From assembly GCA_965200235.1 (NCBI GenBank), contig OZ241339.1:1736001-1800000 (forward strand): 64,000 nt of DNA, read 5' to 3'. Below are positions 42,136-50,037 of this stretch, piece after piece (within the stretch, counting starts at the first letter, position 1; the number at the start of each line of letters is the position of its first letter). Position numbers and translations under genes: made by a program. The notes under the pieces are model-generated. The model searched no databases, was not told the origin of the DNA, and saw only the letters and a list, made by a program, of their open reading frames with translations. Source of the DNA: Azotimanducus chitobiosivorans (lineage in GTDB: Bacteria; Pseudomonadota; Gammaproteobacteria; Pseudomonadales; Azotimanducaceae).

Positions 42136-42265
42136 GGGCGCGTCGCGTTCAATGGACGGGCGGGATTATGGCACGAGGCAATTATATGCATGCAACGTGT
42201 CAATATTTCTGCCTTTACCAGAATTTTTCGATAAGTTATATTAGGAGTGCTCAGCAATACGCAGG

Positions 42266-45046
42266 TCAAAATGCGAAGCTCGCTGCGAGCCGCATGGACA
42301 AACCGCTTCTCAAACGTTCAGCGTGCCATTGCGGGCTCACAAAAAGTTGCGAGAAGTCTTGGAAGGTGCGCGCAGCCCGTCGCAATGTCGGCTGTGCACT
42401 CGCACCGCACAAGGCATCGATATCAGAACCACTCACAGCGACATACCGGACGCCACGGACGAACCGACATACCTCAGACGGAAGCCTCGTAAGGGACTTT
42501 GCAGACACCTGTAGAAAGCGCAGATTGTCAAGTCCGGTGAACATGCCCGCTGGAAGCGTGGTCGCGCCGTCCACACTGAGATTGAGATACCTGAGCGATG
42601 CGAGGTGGCGAAACAAGCCGCTCGGGATGGTGGTCATGGCATCAAGGCTCAGCCAGAGGTACTGAAGCTGCGTTAAGTTGTCGAGCGTTCCCAACGCGAA
42701 GCTGGTCAATTGATTCTTGTCGAGCGAGAGCGCCCGCAATTGAGGCAGTCCCTGAAAGGTCTCCGAATGGATTGAAGTGAGCGCGTTGTTGTCGAGCCAA
42801 AGAAGCTCGATTGCAGCGAGCGGTGCGAACACATCGCGTGGAAGCGCAGTGATGGCATTGGCGCTGAGGTCAAGCTCACGCACATTGGCGAGCCCTGAAA
42901 AGGCAGCTGGGTGGAGAGATTCGATCAGGTTATGGCTGAGGTCGAGTATGCCTAAATTCACAAGCCCTCGAACGAATGCCAAGTCCTGCTCGACGAGGTC
43001 GATTTGCGCTTTCTTGCTGAGGCTGTCGTCGAGCGCACTCAGCGATTCGTTGTTTGCAAACGAATGTGCCGACAGCGAGCGAATGCTGTTGTGACTGAGG
43101 TTGAGATAGGTAAGCGATGAGAACTCATCAAAGAGCGCGGGCACGATTCGGTGGACACCTTGATTGGAAAAATCCAGCGAAGTGACTTGGCGGGGCGCAA
43201 CGGTGACAGTACTGATGAGCGCACAGAAGGCAAGGCCAGACTGTGTCACGTCGATTTGACGCACGAGCGCGCCGGTGAAGGTTTCACGAACCTCCAAGAC
43301 ATGCGAACGCTCCGAGCAGCTATCGTTTCTCGCAACACTGATACGCAATGTGTGCTCGCCACCGGTATCGGTCTCTGCCTTCGTAATCGAGGCGTGAGAA
43401 ACGAACGCTTGCGCGGAAGAGACAGACAGGTCGAGTTCAGTAATCCTACATGTTTCGGGCATCTCGCCCGACGGTGAGAAGGTAATCACTTCAGTATCGG
43501 CACGCGATGAAAACGCGACGCTTGAAGGCAGGTTTGGGAATACGCTGGCGTAGGGGCAGTCTTGAATATACAAGCCGGAAACGATATGCCAAGCATCGTC
43601 GATAGCTTTGGCGGCACTCGCCGGACCGTCGAGCGCGGTGGTGAGCTCATCGCCTCCCACTCCCGATGGGTCCGTGTCGTTGTCGAAATGAATCTCAGGG
43701 TTCGAGAATTTCAATTCAGATACGCGGCTGCGGTACTCAGTGAATCCTTCGTTCTCGCATTGGTTTCTGTAGGCCATGATGGTCCTTCTGCACTTCGGCC
43801 TGCTGAAGTCTTGGTTGACGTAGCCGAATCCGTAGGGCGTGTACGGAAAATTCACCGGATCTTCGAGGCTGAGGGTGTCTTTCTCAGTGTATCGATCATG
43901 CCGCAGGCCAAGGTTGTGTCCCACTTCGTGCTGAAACGAATCGCCCGACAGACACGTATCCGCAGCGACAGTGACGCCGAATCCGGTTTCGCGCCATTTT
44001 CGAGTAATGAGTCTCTCTCTGCAGGCTTCGCCGCCCGCGTCGGACCCGCAACTCTCCTCAGCCCACCGTTTCGTCGCCAATCCAATCCAATGCGCCCGTC
44101 CGCAGAACTGCCAGTCGCCAGCCAGGAATAAGTGCACAAGGTCTGCTGCGTGCTGCTCCCTGAGTTGGTGGGCTTCATCAAGCTCGCCGTCTGGATCACC
44201 TTCATGCCCGGCATCAAAGCGAAGTACGCGCAAATCCTTCCTGAGATCGCCGCTCGCCTCTTCATACTCAACCCGCTCGATTTCGGCCTCAATGCGTCGA
44301 TGGCCGATGCCGCTGTTGATGAACGCTTGGTTCATCTTTTCGACTTCAAGCCTGATCGACGCTTCCATAATCGCCCGCCCGCCCTGCAATCGCTCTGCGG
44401 CAGGCGTGTACAACGCCAGCACCTTCAAAGCGTCCGGTTCAACTTGAGCGTCTTGATTGTTGAGCGTGTTGGCCGGACTGACGGTCTCGAAGGCGCCGTT
44501 GATCATATGGCTTTCATGCGGCGACGCCTCCGGCGAGATCACTTCGCTGATAATGACTTGCCGCGCTTCGGCGCTATCAGCAGTTCGAGAGCGGATTGAA
44601 AACCTGCCGCCGCGGGAGGATACACTTCCTTTGATGATGCCTTCTTCGCTTGTATAGAAGCTGGCGTAGCCACCTTGTTCAAGCTCAACATAGACAAAAG
44701 AGCCGCTCGAAGAATCGCCTACAATGAGATTCCGCCGCTGAGTCTTGCCTGCCCGCAATTCCACATCTGGAAACAGGTTGAGGACCAAAGATGCATCGCG
44801 TTCAATCTCATCAACGCTCAGCACGGCGAGTCGGCTGCGCAGCACATGCGCATCTGCATAGAGCGTTTCGCGTTCAGCCCTGTCAAGAAACGCGCGTGTT
44901 TCCTGAAACAGCGGATTGGCGCTCGCAAGGGGGGCGAGCAGAAGCGCAATCACGTATTTCGCGCACCTCAGACTTCTTATCAGGCAGATGTGCAACGCCA
45001 ATATCTCATGATTGAATGTAGCACTCATACTGCACACCAATTGCAT
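42266..45046 (-). CDS. Secreted metzincin metalloprotease with leucine-rich repeats
   Basis: A 926-residue protein. A hydrophobic signal (KYVIALLLAPLASA, about residues 30-43) precedes a propeptide-like region. Near residue 370 is the metzincin zinc motif HEVGHNLGLRHD (HExxHxxGxxHD, reprolysin/M12-type). After a linker of ~160 residues come about 8-9 leucine-rich repeats (residues ~630-890: LTYLNLSHNSIRSL, LGILDLSHNLIESL, LRALSLDKNQLTSF). The start may be ATG 45046 or 45028. A protease fused to an LRR is unusual in bacteria; the LRR may bind protein substrate or surface. Convergent with the GH97 remnant region; no secretion genes adjacent. Confidence 0.8.
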   Translation of the reverse strand: MQLVCSMSATFNHEILALHICLIRSLRCAKYVIALLLAPLASANPLFQETRAFLDRAERETLYADAHVLRSRLAVLSVDEIERDASLVLNLFPDVELRAGKTQRRNLIVGDSSSGSFVYVELEQGGYASFYTSEEGIIKGSVSSRGGRFSIRSRTADSAEARQVIISEVISPEASPHESHMINGAFETVSPANTLNNQDAQVEPDALKVLALYTPAAERLQGGRAIMEASIRLEVEKMNQAFINSGIGHRRIEAEIERVEYEEASGDLRKDLRVLRFDAGHEGDPDGELDEAHQLREQHAADLVHLFLAGDWQFCGRAHWIGLATKRWAEESCGSDAGGEACRERLITRKWRETGFGVTVAADTCLSGDSFQHEVGHNLGLRHDRYTEKDTLSLEDPVNFPYTPYGFGYVNQDFSRPKCRRTIMAYRNQCENEGFTEYRSRVSELKFSNPEIHFDNDTDPSGVGGDELTTALDGPASAAKAIDDAWHIVSGLYIQDCPYASVFPNLPSSVAFSSRADTEVITFSPSGEMPETCRITELDLSVSSAQAFVSHASITKAETDTGGEHTLRISVARNDSCSERSHVLEVRETFTGALVRQIDVTQSGLAFCALISTVTVAPRQVTSLDFSNQGVHRIVPALFDEFSSLTYLNLSHNSIRSLSAHSFANNESLSALDDSLSKKAQIDLVEQDLAFVRGLVNLGILDLSHNLIESLHPAAFSGLANVRELDLSANAITALPRDVFAPLAAIELLWLDNNALTSIHSETFQGLPQLRALSLDKNQLTSFALGTLDNLTQLQYLWLSLDAMTTIPSGLFRHLASLRYLNLSVDGATTLPAGMFTGLDNLRFLQVSAKSLTRLPSEVCRFVRGVRYVAVSGSDIDALCGASAQPTLRRAARTFQDFSQLFVSPQWHAERLRSGLSMRLAASFAF

Positions 45047-45135
45047 GGTGATCGCATGGGGCAGGCGATGTTACTCAACCGAGTAGAATTACTCAAGAGC
45101 GAGAGTTGTCCAACGCAACATGGTGCTCGAGTCGA

Positions 45136-45450
45136 TCAAACTGTGCTTGATTGATGTTCGCGGACTCGCAGACGTGACACACGCAAGTGATGCCCAACGG
45201 CGAATTGACCGTCGTGATATTCGAAGTGCTCGACACCGCGCTCATCATTGCGTTTGAGCCTGCGCGTGTCCGCCACGTAGCCGGTCTTGACCATGGTCAC
45301 GCCCAGATGCCCGTAGAGTGAAAAGGCATCGGAGAGTTGGCGCTCATAGTTGCTGACATGCCCGGATGTCTCGTGATGGCCGATCAGCGGTGCGCCGGGC
45401 GCGTTCGGCTCATTCAGGTTGAGAATCATCCTTGAATAGCGCGCCCACAA
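45136..45450 (-). pseudogene. GH97 (alpha-glucosidase/galactosidase-type) fragment
   Basis: About 95 codons read NLNEPNAPGAPLIGHHETSG, YERQLSDAFSLYGHLGVTMVKTGYV and EYHDGQFAVGHH: the core of the catalytic domain of glycoside hydrolase 97. The rest of the ~650-residue enzyme is absent; the upstream side is cut by MITE 2 and the downstream end lacks conservation before an in-frame stop. It is a relic of a starch/alpha-glucan enzyme. Confidence 0.7.
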
Positions 45451-45711
45451 GCGCCCAGATGCAAGGCGCGGCCCGCAGGGAATATCGGGCATATTGCCAA
45501 GGGTCGCAACGCGACCACAGCCCTTCTCCTGCGCGCCCTTCGGGAGTGGGCACAATCGCCGACCGACATTCTTGCGAGGGTGCCCCTCGCGCCTTCTGGC
45601 TGAGGGCTCCCTTGCAGCCCTTGGCAACATGCCCGATATTCCCTGCGGACTGCGCCTTGCCCTCGGCGATTGTGCCCACTCTGAATCACACTTATTTATG
45701 GGACAGGACAC
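45440..45711. mobile_element. MITE-like element 2, left-truncated
   Basis: The right part (CACACTTATTTATGGGACAGG) and internal inverted repeats match element 1; the left inverted repeat is missing. It interrupts or truncates the GH97 remnant. Left boundary is approximate. Confidence 0.75.
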
Positions 45712-45712
45712 G

Positions 45713-45732
45713 AGGAGCCTGCGCCGTAGGAA
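45713..45732. repeat. Dispersed repeat AGGAGCCTGCGCCGTAGGAA adjacent to MITE 2
   Basis: Same repeat, in the same relative position to the MITE right end as in copy 1, with the flanking TA changed to GA. Confidence 0.75.
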
Positions 45733-45775
45733 GTCAGACAAGCGAAAATTCGGTCTCGCCGTCGCAGTCTGTCCC

Positions 45776-46210
45776 CTACCCGTATTTTTCCATCAGAAAG
45801 GTGAGCCCAAGTTCGTAGCCGCGAGCACCGAGCCCGGCGACCACGCCAACAGCCACGTCAGAGAGGTAGGAGTGTCGACGAAACGGCTCGCGCGCGAGCG
45901 TGTTCGAGATATGGACTTCGACAAAGGGAACGGCGACGCCGACCAAGGCATCGCGCAGGGCGATGCTTGTATGGGTGAAGGCACCGAGATTGACCAACAT
46001 GGCCGCAGTACCTTTCTTGGCTATATGAATGCGCTCGATGAGTTCGTGTTCGGCGTTGCTCTGGAAGGTTTCAATACCGTGGCCTTCAGCCGAGGCAAGC
46101 GCCTGAAGTCGCGAGTTGATGTCCTCAAGCGTATCAGGGCCGTAGATTTCCGGCTCGCGCATTCCGAGCAGGTTCAGGTTGGGACCATGTATGACCAGAA
46201 ACCGGGACAT
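45776..46210 (-). CDS. aroQ: 3-dehydroquinate dehydratase, type II
   Basis: A 144-residue enzyme with GPNLNLLGMREPEIYG (catalytic Tyr), LVNLGAFTHTSIALRDAL and FVEVHISN (catalytic His), the AroQ signature. It dehydrates 3-dehydroquinate in the shikimate pathway and forms dodecamers. In many gammaproteobacteria it precedes accB-accC; here it is isolated among accessory genes, between the MITE and small coiled-coil genes. Confidence 0.95.
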   Translation of the reverse strand: MSRFLVIHGPNLNLLGMREPEIYGPDTLEDINSRLQALASAEGHGIETFQSNAEHELIERIHIAKKGTAAMLVNLGAFTHTSIALRDALVGVAVPFVEVHISNTLAREPFRRHSYLSDVAVGVVAGLGARGYELGLTFLMEKYG

Positions 46211-46227
46211 CTTCGACTAGGAGTGAT

Positions 46228-46455
46228 CTATTGCGGAGTCCGCGCCTTCTGAAACAGCGATTCGCGCAGGGTGTCCATCACGCCCTCCAAGCGCGAAATG
46301 CGGTCTCGCAATACCGCCACATCGCCGCGCACTTCCGACACCTCGCCTCTTACGTCCGTTACCTCTTCCCTCATCTTGGCTATCTCACTCTTAAGCCAAG
46401 CGAACAGTCCAACGAAAAGCGCTCCAAGCGCAACAAATCCAACCATGTCCTCCAT
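46228..46455 (-). CDS. Small membrane-anchored coiled-coil protein, copy 1
   Basis: A 75-residue protein: one membrane helix (VGFVALGALFVGLFAWL) then a coiled coil with repeated (E/D)VRGEVSEVRGDVAVLRDRISRLEGVMDTLRESL. A GAGGAGG ribosome site lies 8-9 nt before the ATG. Tandem homologue follows upstream at 46720-46905. Family unknown; similar small proteins occur in many proteobacteria. Confidence 0.7.
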   Translation of the reverse strand: MEDMVGFVALGALFVGLFAWLKSEIAKMREEVTDVRGEVSEVRGDVAVLRDRISRLEGVMDTLRESLFQKARTPQ

Positions 46456-46719
46456 TCGCGCTGCCTCCTCTACGTGTTACAAAAAAGATTTCTCCCAGCT
46501 CGTGTTGGCGTGATCTCAAACAGTATTTCAGTCACGACGCACCACATCTTCATGGCCGGTCGTACATCCCTTTGTCAGGCGAGCAGCGCAAGTATGACAC
46601 ATCCCCTACTTTCTGCGAACACATTGCGGATTGTGTTCCAAGTATGCGATTCGGGCGTTCAACAGTTCGTCGACTCGCTCGCCAAGCTCAGGTCTGAGGT
46701 ATATGAGCGCTGAAAGCGC

Positions 46720-46905
46720 CTATCGCGGAGTCTGCGCCTTCTCAAACAGCGATTCGCGTAGGGTGTCCATTACGCCCTCTAGTCGCGAGATACGGTCTCG
46801 CAATGCGGCTACATCGTCCCTCACCTTGGCTATATCACCTTTGAGCCAAGCGAACAACCCGAAGAGAAGCGCCCCAAGCGCAACGAATCCAATCATGTCC
46901 TCCAT
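46720..46905 (-). CDS. Small membrane-anchored coiled-coil protein, copy 2
   Basis: A 61-residue paralogue of the neighbouring copy with the same membrane helix (IGFVALGALLFGLFAWL) and RDRISRLEGVMDTLRESLF, but lacking 14 coiled-coil residues (two heptads). The ribosome site GAGGAGG and ~150 bp upstream are also duplicated. Confidence 0.7.
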   Translation of the reverse strand: MEDMIGFVALGALLFGLFAWLKGDIAKVRDDVAALRDRISRLEGVMDTLRESLFEKAQTPR

Positions 46906-47072
46906 TCGTGCTGCCTCCTCTAGGTGTTACAAAAAGATCTTTCCCAGTTCCTGTTGGCATGACCTAAAACAGTACTTCAGTCACGACGCACCATATCGTC
47001 GTGGCCGATCGTACATCCCTTTGTCAGGCGAGCAGCGCAAGTATGACACATCCCCTACTTATCTGATGCGAT

Positions 47073-48155
47073 TCATACCGTCAGCAGCTTGCTGACCCGC
47101 TCGGCAGCCTTGTCGAGCTCAAGATCTAACGCACCTGCGCGCGCTCCGAAACCGAACCCAAGCAACTCCGCGCGCTTGGAAGCGAGAAGCTGCCTGTGTA
47201 TGGCGCCGAGGTCGCGCGCATAGTTGATCATGCCAGCAGCAAAGAGCGCTGTGGTCACAGCCCTCGGCTCAAAGCGCTCGGTATCGTCCTTCCATCCATA
47301 GAGAAGCGGGCGCGAAAGGCGTGCGAGCAGCGAGCGTGGACGCAGCCCAAGTGGCGGGACGTACAGCGCGAGTGGTTTCGATCGCTGCGCGACTTCTAGC
47401 ATCATCGATAGGCTGTCGCCCGTCACCACAAAGCGGTCGGCGAGCGCGAGCAGCGCGTGATACGGATTGTCCTTGGCGTCAGGCGCCCATTCGAACAGTT
47501 CCTCCGAGTCCGGCCTTTCTGAGACCTTGCTGCGAAGCGACTCGCACAAAGCTCGCCCCGAGCGCCGACTTGTAGAAAAGTAGAGCGTGCCTTCTTCTTT
47601 GGTCGCCGAGCGCGCACGCGCCACAAGATCAGCGCCTGCGCGCGCGCCCAAGGCGTAGGGCACTGTCGCGCCGCCGATGAGCACAGCGGTCAACGGGCGC
47701 TTGAGGTGCTCGAACTTGCGCGCCCAAGCGACACCCGCTGCCTGAATGCGGGCCTCATCCGGCACCATCAATGGCCAAGGCACGCGGCATATGTTGTCGG
47801 CCTCCGGCGTCAGGAAATGAGACGGCGCGACGACGAGATCGAAGTGTCGCCGATGGCGCGGCCTGCCGAGCAGCACAATCTTGCTTCTGCCCTGCGATCG
47901 GCGTTTGATCTCAAGCGCGACCATCGCCGGGCGACGCCCGACCGCAATGATCGCATCCGGCCAAGGCGGCACGAGCGCCTCGGCGACTTCTGGTGTGAGA
48001 TGCGAGAAGCTCGCGCGAAACCACGGCTTGCCTTGGTCATACGCAGGTTTGAACGCGAGCGCTTTTTCTTGCACAGGATAGTCAAGCGCGCTTGCCAAAA
48101 GGCGCGCCTGGGCATCGTCGCCGAGCTTGCCGCCGATGAGCTGCCAGATGACTAT
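47073..48155 (-). CDS. ELM1/DUF1022 family protein, possible GT-B-like glycosyltransferase
   Basis: About 360 residues. The N-terminal pattern IVIWQLIGGKLGDDAQARLLASAL matches the conserved start of ELM1-family proteins, named after a plant mitochondrial fission protein but widespread in bacteria with a GT-B glycosyltransferase-like fold. The conserved start lies upstream of the first TTG (48098). The only candidate at the operon junction is ATA at 48155, overlapping the preceding TAG stop as ATAG. Being last in a six-gene overlapping operon of lipid-type enzymes, it may act on the same lipid, perhaps as a sugar transferase. That role is inference. Confidence 0.75.
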   Translation of the reverse strand: MVIWQLIGGKLGDDAQARLLASALDYPVQEKALAFKPAYDQGKPWFRASFSHLTPEVAEALVPPWPDAIIAVGRRPAMVALEIKRRSQGRSKIVLLGRPRHRRHFDLVVAPSHFLTPEADNICRVPWPLMVPDEARIQAAGVAWARKFEHLKRPLTAVLIGGATVPYALGARAGADLVARARSATKEEGTLYFSTSRRSGRALCESLRSKVSERPDSEELFEWAPDAKDNPYHALLALADRFVVTGDSLSMMLEVAQRSKPLALYVPPLGLRPRSLLARLSRPLLYGWKDDTERFEPRAVTTALFAAGMINYARDLGAIHRQLLASKRAELLGFGFGARAGALDLELDKAAERVSKLLTV

Positions 48156-49078
48156 TTGAAGACCCCTTGTCGATACAGGCGCAGAAAGAAGGACCAGCCG
48201 AACACCAGCGGAAAGCGCCGCACCCGCGCCGGCACAACAATCTCTTGACCAGAATGACGGCTAAGCTTCCAAGCGAGATAACTGATGCCGTCGCGAAAGG
48301 TGAAGTAGGCTTTGAGCAGGCGCGCGATCGATGCGAGCTTGCCAAGCACTTGGCGAAGCAGCCACTTGCCGCGCAAAACGCGCCTTGACGCCGCGCCGAG
48401 ACGTGAGCGCCAGCAATCATCCGAGACTTGCTCGACATTGCCCACATCGGGCAGGCAGGCATCGCAAAGCGACCGATAGTGCCCCTTCGCAGAATCGTAG
48501 ATCTCCATCACTCGGCCCGTCTTTTCGGCGCGAAGTTCGGTTGCATAGCTTTTTGAGAGACCGGCTGTGATCAACTCCCGCGACGTAAACTCAGCTTGGC
48601 AAAGCGCAACGCTCTCTCGAACGAGACGCGGCCCAGCGTGTTCGAGCGCATTGCGAACCCTCGCTCGGTCATTTTCGCTGGCAAAGCCAAAGAGTCCCAC
48701 CGGCTGCGCAAAACGCCCCCACACATAGGATTCGAACCGCTGCGAGCAGCCGCGCTGAAGATCCTTGAGGCTCAAGATCGAATACTTGACCCGCGCCACG
48801 CCGCTTGCGAGCGGCACCTCCGCGTAGTAGACATTCGGCGGCAGCAGCCAATTGAAGAGTGCGGCGAGGCGAGACGAATGCGCGGCTTGGTAGCCCGCGA
48901 CAACCAGATACACATCGACCAGACCATCGAAGACCTTGCCGCTGCGAAGGCATGATCCATAGGCGATGCACCCAACGACGCCGCTGCTGCGCGCGGTCAA
49001 CTGTTCACACAATTCGCCGAGCAGCGTTCCCGCTTCGATCTGCACGTCTCGGCGACCAATGGAAGACACCGCATTCAT
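48152..49078 (-). CDS. TAM41-like phosphatidate/ceramide-phosphate cytidylyltransferase candidate
   Basis: A 308-residue protein resembling mitochondrial TAM41 (CDP-DAG synthase): a nucleotidyltransferase start AYGSCLRSGKVFDGLVDVYLVV (G41, S42, D55), then YYAEV...VKYSILSLKDL, a VWGRFAQPV strand and ITAGLS(K)SYATELRAEK. TAM41 makes CDP-diacylglycerol from phosphatidate with CTP. Here it is directly downstream of, and overlaps (ATGA), a DAG/ceramide-kinase-like gene, so its substrate may be the phosphorylated lipid that kinase makes. Membrane association is likely but there is no clear transmembrane segment. The family match is by motif only. Confidence 0.68.
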   Translation of the reverse strand: MNAVSSIGRRDVQIEAGTLLGELCEQLTARSSGVVGCIAYGSCLRSGKVFDGLVDVYLVVAGYQAAHSSRLAALFNWLLPPNVYYAEVPLASGVARVKYSILSLKDLQRGCSQRFESYVWGRFAQPVGLFGFASENDRARVRNALEHAGPRLVRESVALCQAEFTSRELITAGLSKSYATELRAEKTGRVMEIYDSAKGHYRSLCDACLPDVGNVEQVSDDCWRSRLGAASRRVLRGKWLLRQVLGKLASIARLLKAYFTFRDGISYLAWKLSRHSGQEIVVPARVRRFPLVFGWSFFLRLYRQGVFK

Positions 49079-50037
49079 AGGAAGCGCACAAAGTCGATCT
49101 CGGGGCCAGCATCAATGGTTAGCTTTGCCCGCCCATCGCGCATTCGAAACAGCTCTCCGTCGATTGTGAAGTTCGCAACATCTGAAAGAACAGTCCGCTT
49201 GGCGCCACCTGAAGCATACATCGGCGAACTCGTGACCGAAGCGTCCGGCTTGCCGCGCAAAATGCCGGAGATGTTCTTGAGCAAGGACGGCGCGCCAAGA
49301 CCGATTTGCAGGTACTTGATGGCTGCATCTCCCTGCCCCCACCATGGCGTCACACTCTTGAACAACCCATCGAGGCAGGTGACGAGCACGAGCGACGCCG
49401 TGCCTACGCTCGTTCGCTCGCCGTCCACGCACATCTCGCCGGACACCACATGCGGGCACGCCTCGCCCTTGACTCCGATTTCGAGAATCGTGCCGCCGAT
49501 GGCAACTACCGACGCGCCCGCATCGAGAAACGGCACACCGCGCACCGGCTTGCGAATTCGACGGTAGCGCGCCACCGCCGCAGGCGCGGCGCCGACACCG
49601 AGGAAGAACCCTGCGAGCGGCGGGTCGGATTCACTCACTCGGATCAGCAAAGGTTGCTTCGGCACCGTGACAAGATGAGGCAGCCGCTCACGCAAGGCTG
49701 AAACCGCTTCGAGAAGGTCCGCTTGGCCGCCGATATCGGTCGCCGCGACATTGGTCGAGCCCGCCGGCAGCAGGGCGAGCTTCGGAAAGCGCGTTGCGTG
49801 AGACGCCAGCAGTGCGCTCATCCCCTGTTGCAAGGTGCCATCGCCGCCCGAGAGAATGAGCAGGTCGAGCGACTCGATGAGGTCGGGCTGCATGAGCGAG
49901 GCATAGTCCTTGGTACTCGTCGTCTCGGCGTAGACCGCATTGGATATCCCGCGCAATATCGGTCGAATCGCAGCGAGCAACTGCCTATTGCGCGCCGCGT
50001 CCGGATTGCAGATGCAACCAATGCGAAGCGAACTCAC
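49075..50037 (-). CDS. DAG-kinase-fold lipid kinase, ceramide-kinase (CpgB)-like
   Basis: A 320-residue protein with the DAGK/sphingosine-kinase catalytic motif SGGDGTLQQ (GGDGT at 64-68) and LLPAGSTN (91-96), followed by a beta-rich C-terminal domain. In Caulobacter a distinct ceramide kinase of this fold (CpgB) works beside ceramide synthesis genes. Position between the phosphoesterase and the TAM41-like gene, in the same operon as a ceramide-synthase-like protein, favours ceramide over diacylglycerol as substrate, but sequence alone cannot decide. GTG start at 50037 overlaps the upstream stop. Confidence 0.75.
   Translation of the reverse strand: MSSLRIGCICNPDAARNRQLLAAIRPILRGISNAVYAETTSTKDYASLMQPDLIESLDLLILSGGDGTLQQGMSALLASHATRFPKLALLPAGSTNVAATDIGGQADLLEAVSALRERLPHLVTVPKQPLLIRVSESDPPLAGFFLGVGAAPAAVARYRRIRKPVRGVPFLDAGASVVAIGGTILEIGVKGEACPHVVSGEMCVDGERTSVGTASLVLVTCLDGLFKSVTPWWGQGDAAIKYLQIGLGAPSLLKNISGILRGKPDASVTSSPMYASGGAKRTVLSDVANFTIDGELFRMRDGRAKLTIDAGPEIDFVRFL

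Larger units (their letters stand above)
46228..47065. repeat. Tandem duplication of about 350-390 bp
   Basis: Two direct units (46228 to ~46618 and 46720 to ~47065), each with the coiled-coil gene and about 150 bp of upstream sequence (both upstream arms end in CAAGTATGACACATCCCCTA). Confidence 0.75.

Noticed and set aside
45136..45741. Single 201-codon protein across GH97 fragment and MITE 2
   Set aside because: Fusion of a gene remnant and mobile DNA, not a native protein.
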